From Chrysopilus asiliformis (Eukaryota > Arthropoda > Insecta > Diptera > Rhagionidae): DNA of 64,000 bases. Under the pieces are notes generated by a model, which worked only from the letters and a program-made list of their open reading frames with translations, searched no databases and was not told the origin of the DNA. Below, one piece after another: positions 31,290 to 42,342 of this stretch (position 1 is the first letter of the stretch; every line of letters begins with the position of its first letter). The position numbers and the translations under genes were made by a program. Location of the stretch: NCBI GenBank assembly GCA_964034945.1, contig OZ035960.1:63541470-63605469 (forward strand). Direction: 5' to 3'.

Positions 31290-31873
31290 AACATAACAAA
31301 AGCTATAATTGCCAATCTGGCAATCATTGGAGACCCGTATGGTGATATTCGTATCAAAATTCGAACAGTTGTACCAAAATTCCACTTTGAAGTCAAACTT
31401 TCCAATAAGATTTTTTAAAATTTATTCCAATCGGATTTTAATGTATGGGAGTTTTATGTAGAATCATATCCTAAATAACTTTTGTTCTTGGACTTTTTTG
31501 ATAAGATGTACCGTTTTTGAGATATTCAGAAAAACCGTTTTCGTTCGTATGGGGGGTACCCCCCCTAATGGTCCATTTTTGCCCATTAACGAACTTAGCC
31601 TCGCATTTTACGAAAAACGAATCTGCGCAAAATTTCAAGTCTCTAGCTCAATCCGTGCGTCCGCAATCCGCGCCACAGACAGACGGACAGACGGACAGAC
31701 GGACAGACAGACAGACGGACAGACAGACGGACGGACATGCAGAAATTAATTATTTTTATCATTCTAAACACACTGGTGTAATTCATTTTTTTGTGTGATG
31801 ACGGGATCTTGGCGTTACAAACGGTAAGGCAAAGTTAATATACCCTTTGGTTTCACCATACGGGTATAAAAAC
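31290..31873 (+). mobile_element. GGGTATA-family repeat M3 in gag
   Basis: AACATAACAAAAGCTATAAT to CACCATACGGGTATAAAAAC, 584 bp, splitting gag between LALELE and CEKTQK. CCCGTATGGTGATA near the left and TCACCATACGGG at the right are inverted relative to each other. A GACAGACGGACAGACAG microsatellite lies at 31675-31735. No TSD flanks it. Confidence 0.88.
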
Positions 31874-33545
31874 TGTGAAAAAACACAGAAAGTTTTTTCA
31901 TTACAACGAGGGTACAGAAATTTCCCAAACACAAATAGTTACAAAAGGCATGATAGCAATCGATACAAAAATAATTACAGCAATCAGAGCAGAAGTACGA
32001 ATACTAACAGAAATTTTCAACAAAGAAACAATAACTATAATACGAATACCAACTATTATTATCAGAACAGGAATCAAAATTATCAGAACACAAGATTCAA
32101 CAACAACAGACATAATAATAATCAAGGTAATAGATTTCAAAATCACAACAGAAGAGTTAACACGATTCAGAACCAGGGAAACGTGGAAGAACCGGAGGAG
32201 TGTTAAAAAGGGAATTGCATTGCCCCGGTAAAAATGAAAACAAAAAGATTTACAACATTCCCACAAACCTCACAAACTATATTACGTTTAGAACACTAAT
32301 ATATCCAAATAAAGAAAAGGATCTGACTTTTTTAATAGACACTGGTTCATACATTTCATTATGCAAGATTGATCACATAAATCTCGATCAAGAATTTTCA
32401 CCAGAACAAAAATGCAAATTTACGGGCATTACCAATGAAGAAATCACATCTTTGGGAATTTCAAAATTATCATTCAAGACATTTCAGAAAATTCTAAATC
32501 ACGAATTCCATGTAGTAGACGATAAATTTCCTATTCAAACTGATGGCATTATCGGAAGAGACTTTTTAACAAGATATTTATCAAAAATTGATTATGAAAC
32601 TTTTACTTTAACACTCATTATAAGAGACGAAGAAATAACTCTACCGATAAACACAAAATTGTACAAAATAGAAACAATACAAATTCCACCAAGATCGGAA
32701 ATAATTCACCCTATAAATTATACATTTAAAGAAGACAGTGTTATACTTAATCAAGAAATACTTCCAGGTGTATATATAGCTAATTCGATAGCACCAACCA
32801 AAGGAATCTGTCATATAAAAATTCTTAATACAAATGATGTTTCAATTTCAGTAGATATCTCAAAGATAAATATTAACACTACAAAATTTAGCGAATATCA
32901 AGTAATGAAAATCAATTATAAAAAAGACCCAAAACGATTTCAGAAATTATCAAAATTATTAGATTTAGACAACAAAGACCCAACTGCTAAAACAGAGTTA
33001 ACTGAAATCTTCAAAGAATATCAAGATATTTTCCATTTAGAAGATGAACAATTAACGACAAACAATTTCTATAATCAGAGAATAAAAACTATTGATGACG
33101 CTCCAGTTTACATAAAGAATTATAGATTACCACACAGTCAACTAGAAGAGATAAATTCTCAAGTAAATAAATTAGAAAAAGAAGGAATAATTGAACCTTC
33201 AGACAGTCCTTATAACTCCCCACTACTATTAGTACCTAAAAAAAGTATTAACCCAGACACAAAAAATTGGAGATTAGTCGTAGATTTTAGACAATTAAAC
33301 AAAAAAATTGTTAATGATAAATTTCCTTTGACACGTTTAGAAGATGTACTAGATCAGTGGTTCCCAAAGTGGTCCCTACGGACCCCCAGGGGTCCCTGGG
33401 ATCATCCAGGGGGTCCGTGGAAAATTAAAATTGATTTGGGGGTCCCTGAACAACGTCAGGGGGTCCGCGCAAGGTTTAATATAAAATAAAAAAAATTGTG
33501 ACACATTTTTATTAATATGGAAGTTAAAATAAATAACAGAAGCTG

Positions 33546-33728
33546 TTGATTGCTTTTCCGTCTTCCTATTTGGTAGAACGTAGATTCAGTGCCGTTATGA
33601 GCCTCATCACAAAAAAAAGAAACCGACTAGAAATTAGTACTCATGGGGATTTGCGGTTGCTACTCACAAACATTGAGCCGAACATAAATACACTCATAAC
33701 ATCCCATCAGGTTCATCCAAATCATTAA
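33546..33728 (+). pseudogene. hAT transposase C-terminus (ZBED5/SCAND3-like)
   Basis: The frame IAFPSSYLVERRFSAVMSLI, then TKKRNRLEISTHGDLRLLLT and NIEPNINTLITSHQ. This is the hATC dimerisation block of ZBED5/SCAND3-like hAT transposases (FPSSYLVERGFS.V). Only about 60 residues remain, directly next to the 5' TIR region, so an internal deletion removed the rest. Confidence 0.9.
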
Positions 33729-33912
33729 TTTTTTTTGTGTTTTAAAACAAAAGTTATAATTTAAATAAATACTTCTTCAACAAAATGTTTAATTTATATT
33801 TTATTTTTACGTTACCATTTACCATTCAAGACATCAAAGTTAAATTTGTAATTTTTCTATTAGACATTTATGTAGTTTTTCTTCCAGGGTCCGTGGGCAA
33901 GTTTTGACTATG

Positions 33913-34450
33913 AACATAACAAAAGCTATAATTGCCAATCTGGCAATCATTGGAGACCCGTATGGTGATATTCGTATTAAAATTCGAACAATTGTATGAA
34001 AATTCCTCTTTGAAGTAAAACTTTTCAATAAGATTTTTTAAAATTTATTCCAATCGGATTTTGAGTTATGGGAGTTTTATGTAGAATTATATCCTAAAAA
34101 ACTTTTGTTCTTGGACTTTTGTGATAAGATGCATCGTTTTTTAGATATTCACAAAAAACATTTTCGTTCGTATGGGGGGCATCCCCCTAATGGTCAATTT
34201 TTGCACATTAACGAACTTAGCCTCGCAGTTTACAGAAAACAGATCTGCGTAGAATTTCAAGTCTCTAGCTCAATCCGTGCGCCCGCAATCCGCGCCAAAA
34301 ACGGACGGACGGACATGCAAAAATTAAATATTTTTGTCATTCTAAACACACTGGTGTAATTCATTTTTGTGTGCGATGACGGGATTTTGGCGTTACAAAC
34401 GGTAAGGCAAAGTTAGTATACCCTTTGGTTTCACCATACGGGTATAAAAA
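33913..34450 (+). mobile_element. GGGTATA-family repeat M4 in the hAT
   Basis: AACATAACAAAAGC to ACGGGTATAAAAA. Unlike the other copies it is flanked by 27-bp direct repeats (33887-33913 and 34452-34478, GGGTCCGTGGGCAAGTTTTG onward). The microsatellite part is shrunken (GACGGACGGAC). Confidence 0.85.
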
Positions 34451-37003
34451 GGGGTCCGTGGGCAAGTTTTGACTATGAAAAGGGGTCCGTGGGCCAAAAG
34501 AGTTTGGGAACCACTGTACTAGATGAACTCGGAAGAGCAAAATATTTTTCAACGCTCGATATGACTAGTTCGTTTCATCAAATTGAGTTAGACAAAAAAT
34601 CACGTCCACTCACAGCATTCTCTACAAATAACGGTCATTTTCATTTTAAACGTCTACCTTTCGGTTTAAAAATTTCTTCAAATAGTTTTCAACGAATGTT
34701 AACAATTGCTTTGACAGGTTTAGGTGAAAACGCATTTTTGTATGTAGACGACATTATTGTCCATGGATGTAGCCTAAAACATCATAATGAAAATTTAAAG
34801 AAAATATTTGAACGTCTTCGACAATACAATCTAAAATTAAACCCAAACAAATGTAATTTCCTAAAACCAGAAGTCATATATTTAGGACACTTAATTACAA
34901 ATCAAGGAGTTAAACTTGACCCCTCTAAATATGAAGTTATAGAAAATTATCCTATTCCTAAAAATGCTGACGAGGTCAGAAGATTTGTTGCACTCTGCAA
35001 TTACTACAGACGTTTTATTAAAGATTTCGCGAAAATTGCCAAATATCTAAACGATCTCTTAAAGAAGAATCATACTTTCAACTGGACTGACGGATGTCAA
35101 AAAGCCTTCGAATTATTAAAGCAAAAATTAATAAGCCCAGAGATATTACAATATCCAGATTTTACAAAACCTTTCATTGTAACCACTGACGCTTCAAATT
35201 ATGCTCTAGGCGCAATTCTATCACAAGGAGAAATAGGTTCTGACTTACCTATATCTTATGCTAGCAAATCATTGCAAAAGCATGATCTTAATAAATCAGT
35301 AATCGAAAAGGAACTTTTAGCTATACATTGGGGCATAAAATTTTTCAGACCATATGTTTACGGAAAAAAATTTGTTGTATTTAGTAAATCACCACAGACC
35401 CCTTGTTTCATTATTCTCACACAAAAATCCATCATCGAAACTAACAAGGATTCGTTTAGAATTATCAGAATATGATTTTGAAATTGTCTATAAAAAGGGT
35501 AAAATAAATACAAACGCTGATACACTATCACGCATACCGATAAATTCAGAAACATTGAAAAAACTAATTCCTGAAACAGATGAAAATTCACCGAAAAAAC
35601 TGTTCGCAATTACAAGGAGCATGAAGAACAAAAACGAAAATATAAGGAGCATGAATACGAATAATAAAAATAAAGAGTGTAAAGAACCAACGAAGCCTGA
35701 TCAACTTCATATTTGGGACTGCACATCTATATCTGACGTCAAAAATGTAATGAAATTAAGATTTAATGTCGACAAAAAGGAAACAATAAACGTACGTATA
35801 ATGAAAGATGAAGTAATAGTAACTTACAGTGATAATCCTGCAAAACTAGTTTTGACTATGGAGAAACTGCAAGACTTGATGTTAAAAAAGAATATAAAAG
35901 AACTAGCGCTAGAAGAAAATGATAAAATATTCGAATATATTGAAAAAGAAAGATTTAAAAATGAATTTAATATGCTGCAGCAAAAGAAAATAAAGAAATT
36001 AAATATATTGATATATAAAGCTCCAATACAAATAAATAACAAAAATGAACAGATTGAACTAATAAAGAATTTTCATATAACACCACACGGAGGACATACA
36101 GGAATTAGAAGAACGATATTAAAATTAAAACAACGATATATTTGGAAAAACATGAGAAAAATGGTAAAGAAATACGTAAATAATTGCACTTTATGTACCA
36201 AAAATAAAATAACAAAACATACAAAAGAAAAAATGATAAAAACAGACACACCTACAACAAGTTTTGAAACAATTGCAATCGACACTGTAGGACCTCTAAG
36301 AATATCAAATGACTATTGATATATATTAACAATTCAATGTGAATTAACAAAATACATAATAGCACATCCAATGGAATCTAAAGATGCACGTACAGTTGCA
36401 AAAACCCTAGTCGAACAATTTATTCTTAAATATGGAATGTTCAAAGTTTTGAAATCCGACAACGGAACAGAGTTCAAAAACGAACTATTTACAAATATAT
36501 GCAAACTTTTAGATACCAAACAGACATTTGGAACACCATATCATCATGAAACATTAGGATCTATAGAACGAAACCACAGAGTCTTGAATGAATACCTGTT
36601 ATCATTCTCTACAGATCATGAATGGGACAAATGGATACCATACTATACATTTGCATATAATATAACACCACATATAGATACAGAATATTCTCCTTATGAA
36701 CTCATATTTGGAAAATTGCCATACTTACCACACGACATTATAATGAGTAATAAACCAATCTATAATATCGAAAATTACGCAGTAGAACTAAAAATGCGAT
36801 TAAAAAGAGCTCTCGAAAAAGCACAGAGTCTCATTGAAAGTGCTAAATATGAAAGAATAAAAAACCAAAAGAATTCAAATCCATCTAGATTCAAAGAAGG
36901 TGATTTAGTATTTTTAAGATCTTTTAATAATACCAAAAGAAACAGTCCATATAAAGGACCATATAAATTAATTAAACGAGAAGGTGTAAATAGTATTATA
37001 GAC

Positions 37004-38336
37004 AGAGTTGCCAGACAGCCAGCAAATTTTCCCCCCGTCGTAGCCTGAAAAACCCCCTGAAACGGGCTATTTTGGAATAAAAATCCCCAAATTTTTTATT
37101 CGTATTGCAACAATTAGTTATAACCAAAATTTAGGCAATTATTGTCGTCTATAAAACAGTCAACCAGCAACTTTTTTTATTTTTAGGTTTTAGGGCATCT
37201 CAAAAAAATAGCACCAAGTTTGACTTTAAAGAGGAATTTGAAAATCATATCAGAAAAGTTTGACTTAAAAGTGGGATTTTGATTTCATATCATCATGCGG
37301 ATTTTCAATAATTGACAAATGGGCAATTATAGCTTCTGTTATGTTTCTATGATAAAGTTGAAATTTGCTAATCATTGAGAATTTTTCTTATAAAGAACCT
37401 CCTGGATTATTTTATTTTTTTCTAAACCTACGTCAATCTGGTGGAAGAAAGAAAATATTTTCAGTATCAAAAAACAATATTAAACAAAACAAAAATTTAT
37501 TTCAATTTTTCATAAATAAAAACATAACAAAAGCTATAATTGCCAATCTGAAAATTATTGAAAACCCTTATGGTGATATTCGTATCAAAATTCGAACAGT
37601 TGTACCGAAATTCCACTTTGAAGTCAAACTTTCCAATAAGATTTTTTAAAATTTATTCCAATCGGATTTTGATGTATGGAAGTTTTATGTAGAATCATAT
37701 CCTAAATAACTTTTATTCTTGGACTTTTTTGATAAGATGCACCGTTTTTGAGATATTCGCAAAAATCGTTTTCGTTCGTATGGGAGGTACCCCCCTAATG
37801 GTCCATTTTTGCCCATTAACGAGATTTCAAGTCTCTAGCTCAATCCGTGCGCCCGCAATCCGTGCCACAGACGGACAGACAGACGGACAGACGGACGGAC
37901 GGACATGCAAAAATTAATTATTTTTATCATTCTAAACACACTGGTGTAATTCATTTTTTTGTGTGATGACGGGATCTTGGCGTTACAAACGGTAAAGCAA
38001 ATTTAATATACTCTTTGGTTTCACCATACGGGTATAAAAACACAAACTTAACAAGTAAACTAAATTCAAAACATACTATGTAGGTGTATGAAAATCAGGA
38101 CTTATTGATAATCTGGATTTTTTTCCTTCCTTCGAAACCGTTTCAATTGAAATGCCGGATTGCTCTCGGTAGAATATTGAATATTATAATTCAGAAAACA
38201 TTTTATTTCAACTATCACGATTTCCCCCTGAAAAAAACTCCTGAATTTCGAAAAATAAAAAGCACCCCCAAAACACCTCCCGTGAGCTAAAAAAAACCCC
38301 AAAACGGGGGCTAAAACCCCCGATCTGGCAACGGTG
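37004..38336. mobile_element. TIR element near the end of gypsy-1 pol, 8-9 bp TSD
   Basis: GTTGCCAGA near the left end and TCTGGCAAC near the right are inverted. Flanking repeats ATTATAGAC (36995-37003) and ATTATAGAT (38337-38345) differ by one base. Excision rejoins pol (NSIID to KDGVETLV). CCCCC/GGGGG blocks sit inside both ends. Contains M5 and an inverted partial GGGTATA copy (about 37190-37350). Confidence 0.7.
37521..38041 (+). mobile_element. GGGTATA-family repeat M5
   Basis: AACATAACAAAAGCTATAAT to CACCATACGGGTATAAAAAC, slightly shorter than M3 because the block around AACTTAGCCTCGCATTTTAC is deleted. GACGGACAGACAGACG microsatellite at 37870-37905. Confidence 0.88.
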
Positions 38337-38556
38337 ATTATAGATAAAGATGGTGTAGAAACATTAGTTCACAACAATAACTTAAAGAAATACAATAATT
38401 AAAATTCGTTATAAGACAATTAATGAATACAATTATCAGATAAGAAATTTAAGATTATTCAACATTTCAATAGTATGTTTAATAGGTTAAGCTAAAATTT
38501 TTTTTCATGAAATATGGAACACATTTCATTCATAAATTTTATCTTGAGGATGAGGG

Positions 38557-39105
38557 TGTAATGGTATCGAAATCATAAGTTGAAACATAAACAAACAATC
38601 GATGACAAATTGCTATGCAACCATAAGTATGCATGCAGTGGATCGCTCGTGCTGTAGTCTTCATGACTCAACATAAAGACCACTTAATGCACAAGCATAC
38701 GGTAGTCAAGTGCATTCGATTCGAAGATGAAATTTGATTCGGGTGACACAATTGACCATTTAATAAGACAACAAACTGCACCGTGAGAAAAACTTTATGT
38801 AACATTTAAGAAAGAAATTATGTATTTTAAATTTAGGGCACTTATAGAATTATGTGCAACATTGTAAATAAGAAAGCGGCGCCTATAAAAGCCGTATTAG
38901 CTCTAGGAAGAATTCAGAAATAAACTAATGCTTAAGTCGAGCAGTTTGCTTTTTTCTCAATTTAACATTTTGGCAGTCTTTTTAGACGCCTGTTAAATTG
39001 CTGGTTCCTCCACCAGCAGGTTAAAATAAATTAACGGAGCTATAGGCAACATTCAACAAAGTTTAAAACTATGGACATTGATTCAAATTAACGGACTTTA
39101 TTACA
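38557..39105 (+). repeat. gypsy-1 3' LTR
   Basis: Intact 549-bp LTR from TGTAATGG to TTATTACA, with the same TATAAAA and U3/R features as the 5' LTR and no insertion. It shows the uninterrupted site GACGCCTGTTAAATT, which proves where the 23130-23807 element landed. Confidence 0.95.
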
Positions 39106-42100
39106 AGAGCAATCGTGTATGCTTTAATATAGGACATATTGCTAAAAAATGTAACCCGTCTTCTTTAGCGCCTAAATTGCACATGGAGCATAGGTTTGAA
39201 TTTTTTTGTACGTGAGGTATGTAATTCACCCCGAGTTTTAAAAATAAAGGAAATTTTATCCAGGGAGTTGTTTTCATGAAAATAGCTGTTACTCGAACCA
39301 AAATCGAAAGACAACTCTCTGTATAAGATCCTTGACTGCGACGATCTGGCTCGAGTTATGTACTCAGTCCATAACTTCTCATCTAACCCTTTATAAAAAA
39401 AGTCAATTTCTGGCTTTGTTATTTCATCAAGATGAAGTAACGGCTCATGCGGGAAATTACAACTATCAGCAAGAGTTAGCCAATTATCAAACCATAATAT
39501 TTTCTTGCTTATAACAAATTTTGCTAGTTTATGAGGTAACTGATGGTTCTCGTACGACTTGACTGCTTTAACTATATAGTCTACATGTAGCTTAAACGTA
39601 TTCAAAAATATAGGGCCGATACCTGTCTCCAGATGTATCATGTAATTAGGGGTATTAAGCGGAAGCCGAAATAGTCTTTTTAAGAAAAATCTTAGGATCT
39701 TCTCTACCTCATCATAGTGGCAAAAACCCCATACTTGAGCCGCGTAACAGATTATACTACGCACTGCCGCTTGAAAAACTTTGTATTTGTCCGATAAATT
39801 GATCTGTTTTTGAGCGGTGATAGACTTCCATGTACCATTTATAGCGCTTTTTCCCAAATCTAACCTGTATCTAAGATGTTTTGACATCGAAAGACCCGAG
39901 GTAAAAATCACTCCCAGGTACTTATATTCCGAGACTACTTCAATGACCTCTCGCCCATAGAACCATTTTTCCCCTTTAGAATGCCTTCCTCCTTTCCTAA
40001 AAACCATAATCTTAGACTTGTCCAAGTTTACCACCAGATTCCACAACTCACAATAAGTCTTTAAAAAGTTTATAGCCCTTTGCAAATCATAGGGTGACTC
40101 TGCCAGAATGACTATATCATCAGCATACATAAGCAGCTTTATATTAAGCTCACCGACTTTGATTCCGCCACACATGCAGTCTGATAAGTCATTAATAAAC
40201 AGAGCGAAAAGAAGGGGGCTAAGTAAACACCCTTGCTTTACACCTATGCCAGTTGGAAACCAAGACGATAAGATCTCGCCGTCCCAAACGGCAGATAGGG
40301 TTTCCTCGTACAAAGCTCTGATCACGGTTAAGATTTTAGTTGACAGACCCAAGTTTGCAAGTTTATACCACAGAGCGCTTCTATGGATGCTATCAAACGC
40401 CGCACTAAAATCAACGAAGAAAGCATATACCTTTCGCTTGCTGGAAATATAAAAGTCAACTGCAGTTCGCAAAGTAAAAATATTGTCGATAGTGCTGTAA
40501 CCTTTTCTAAAACCTGCTTGTGACTCATGTAGAATGTTACAATCGTTTACCCAATTGTTTAAACGGCCCAAAATAAGTCCGGCAAAAATTTTAGCAACCG
40601 CATTCATAAAGCTTATTCCTCTATAGTTTGATACTACACTTTTATCCCCTTTTTTAAATAGCGGAAAAATGATTGCTCTGCCAAAACTTTGAGGAACTCT
40701 TCCATTGCAAAAACAATAATTAAAAGCTTCTAGAAGCTCCGCTTTAAATAATCTGGGCGCATTCTTAAAGAATTCGTAGGGCACACGGTCCTCTCCTGGG
40801 GCTTTATTATTTCCAACACCCTGGAATACTGCTTCCAATTCTTCGAAATTAAAGTTTTTGTCTAGAACGGGGTTGATGAAAAACGGTTCTGCATATAAAA
40901 ACTCACTAGCTGGAATTGGAGGATTTAAAAGCGATTGAAAATGGGTAACAAAATCTTCTATACTAGTTCCACCCGAGACTTGGAACTTAGAGCTCCTGAG
41001 TGACCGTATAATCTCCCAGAAAGACTTACTATCTTTTACCCTATGTAACCTGTCAGCGGTGGTTTTCCTTTTTTTGGGCACATAATTTCTTATAGTTTCC
41101 GGAAGATAGCAAGTATCGCTTTTTGAAAACGTCAGTTGAGAATTTTCGATACAAGCGCAAGTCACGAAAAACCTCTCTTCTAGCTACAAAGCAGTCTTTA
41201 TAAAACCACTTTTGCTTTGGCTCAAATGGTCGTTTAGAGTCAATGCTAGGAGCTACTTTTTTGATGCATTCTACCAGAGCGTCTACTCTATTCACATTTG
41301 CGGTGACACCAGTGGATACTATATTTTCAAGCTGTACCCTATAATCTTCCTTTCTATTTTTCACCCATTTAAGCCTGGGCAGCAATCTATTATGTGGATT
41401 ATGCTTGTCCATTTCTTCTGCAAGGATTGAAACTTTAATCGGCAAGTGTTCGGCAAAACTACTCATTTCGACTTTAAAATCATAGAGAATTTCCTGCCAC
41501 TGACCTGAAATACAGCATAAATCTATTACCGAGCAGCCCTGCTTCGCCACAAATGTGTATTCCCCTTCTGAATCGCTCATCGTACTCCCGTTTAAAACTT
41601 GCATATTGAAATCTTGAAGCAGTTCTAATAGTTTTATCCCTTCTTTAGAGTTATGTATTTTGTCTTTCGAATTTCTAATGCGGCTACCTTCTGTTATGGT
41701 TTGATCTTGACCAATTCTAGCATTTAAATCACCTATTAGCATAACATTTTCGGTTCCCATATTTAAAAGGGTGTTATGTAACTGAGCAACACACTCTTCC
41801 CATTTATTAAAATTCAAGTAGAAAGGTATTATACAAAATTTAGTATGACCAAGAAACAATTCGATTACTACACCATCATCACTACATACAAAATCTACTC
41901 TTTTTGCAATTTGACTATTGTGTTTTATCCCAAAAACGCATCCCCCACTTGCTCTACCCACCGAATATATACGCGTCGCCGGAATCCAAAAAAGTTTAAA
42001 ACTGTTGAAATATTTTTGAAATTTCACAATACTATCCTGAGTTACAAAAACTTCGAACAAAAAGAAAATGTCATTACTACAAATTGTTTTGAAGAAATCT

Positions 42101-42150
42101 GAGAAAATTAATTTGTTGTTTAATCCGGAAATATTGTACGCTAATATAGA
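39106..42150 (-). pseudogene. LINE-1 ORF2: endonuclease and reverse transcriptase
   Basis: Begins ILAYNISGLNNKL (about 42150), the APE endonuclease start, then IGDLNARIG and a CSVIDLCCIS block. A frameshift in an A-run near 41070 leads to the RT: GEDRVPYEFFKNAPRLF, GISFMNAVAKIFAGLIL, QAGFRKGYSTIDNIF, motif A FFVDFSAAFDSIH, motif B GVKQGCLLSPLLFALFINDL, motif C MYADDIVIL. The C terminus has CSMCNLGAKEDGLHFLAICP, a CCHC knuckle that ends exactly at the gypsy-1 TSD (AGAG). Clade is I/jockey-like by motif style, not resolved further. One frameshift and the gypsy insertion are the main lesions. Confidence 0.9.
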
Positions 42151-42185
42151 AAAAATACAAATATTGTACGCTAATATAGAAAAAA

Positions 42186-42342
42186 TTTTTGATAAGATGC
42201 ACCGTTTTTGAGATATTCAAAATTCAATTTTTTATACCCGTATGATGAAACCAAAGGGTATATTAAATTTGCCTTACCGTTTGTAACGCCAAGATCCCGT
42301 CATCACACACAAAAATGAATTACACCAGTGTGTTTAGAATGG
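42186..42342 (+). mobile_element. GGGTATA-family repeat M1, right part, cut by BEL
   Basis: Resumes with TTTTTGATAAGATGCACCG after LINE-1, then switches to an inverted piece (TTTTTATACCCGTATGATGA to CACCAGTGTGTTTAGAATGG), where the BEL LTR begins. The internal switch shows M1 was rearranged before or during the insertions. A duplicate lies at 45320-45477. Confidence 0.8.

Larger units (their letters stand above)
26628..32206 (+). pseudogene. gypsy-1 gag, split by LINE-2 and a repeat
   Basis: Pieces: MDEFQALLENIYQSIKKNPN and TLIEKLSLAQEIINSFEKF with an acidic EEKEEEEED stretch (26628-26910); after a frame change, MANFNMETAIKAIPNFNGHF and FLKITELIYKTLNDEGKK (26942-27160, stop). LINE-2 follows, then INA-type SEKILSLIGDLNNLQISELG and ESYALNIFKNGLRDEFK to TEATNLALELE (31049-31289). 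A GGGTATA repeat interrupts, then the Asn/Gln/Arg-rich nucleocapsid (31873-32206, YNTNTNYYYQNRNQNYQNT). The nucleocapsid has no CCHC knuckle, as in gypsy/17.6-type Gag. The protein would form the virus-like particle; it is non-functional here. Confidence 0.85.
33355..34516. mobile_element. hAT element in the gypsy-1 RT
   Basis: Termini CAGTGGTTCCCAAAG (33355) and the inverse of CAGTGGTTCCCAAAC (ending 34516). 8-bp TSD TACTAGAT at 33347-33354 and 34517-34524. GGGGTCC-rich subterminal repeats at both ends. Carries a hATC remnant (33546-33728) and repeat M4. The pol frame is restored on excision. Confidence 0.95.
32200..38401 (+). pseudogene. gypsy-1 pol (protease, RT, RNase H, integrase)
   Basis: Protease FLIDTGSYISL (about 32325). 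RT starts IKNYRLPHSQLEEINSQVN and WRLVVDFRQLNKKI, is cut at 33354 by a hAT, and resumes LDELGRAKYFSTLDMTSSFH, FLYVDDIIVHG. RNase H TTDASNYALGAILSQ and KELLAIHWGIKFFRPYVYG; then a frameshift near 35390 (HRPLVSLFSHKNPSSKLTRI). Integrase zinc region HGGHTGIRRTILKLKQRYIW and CTLCTK; core Asp in IAIDTVGPL, TGA at 36317-36319, KSDNGTEFKNEL and GSIERNHRVLNEYL (second Asp and Glu). The C-terminal region is interrupted at 37003, then VETLVHNNNLKKYNN and a stop at 38401. Catalytic residues are kept; two insertions, one shift and one stop inactivate it. Confidence 0.93.
22675..39105 (+). mobile_element. gypsy-1: Ty3/gypsy LTR retrotransposon, heavily interrupted
   Basis: LTRs start TGTAATGG and end TTTATTACA. 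4-bp TSD AGAG at 22671-22674 and 39106-39109. Order: LTR, PBS, a small leader ORF, gag, pol (PR-RT-RH-IN), purine-rich tract GAGGATGAGGG, LTR. No env-type ORF is found between pol and the 3' LTR. About 10 kb of its 16.4 kb is later insertions. LTR divergence is about 4 substitutions in 549 bp plus a 19-bp indel, so the element and everything inside it are young. Style (N-rich nucleocapsid without zinc knuckle) recalls the 412/mdg1 or 17.6 groups. Confidence 0.95.
22272..42185 (-). mobile_element. LINE-1, non-LTR retrotransposon split by gypsy-1
   Basis: The 3' end is at the left, with an (ATT)n tail read on the minus strand (22272-22292). ORF2 runs from about 42150 down to 39110, then, beyond the gypsy-1 insertion, from 22670 to the stop at 22540. 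The direct repeat TTTTTGATAA flanks it (22262-22271 and 42186-42195), a normal variable LINE TSD. The 5' end is close to the start of the endonuclease domain, so ORF1 is missing (5' truncation). The target was the GGGTATA repeat M1. Confidence 0.9.
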
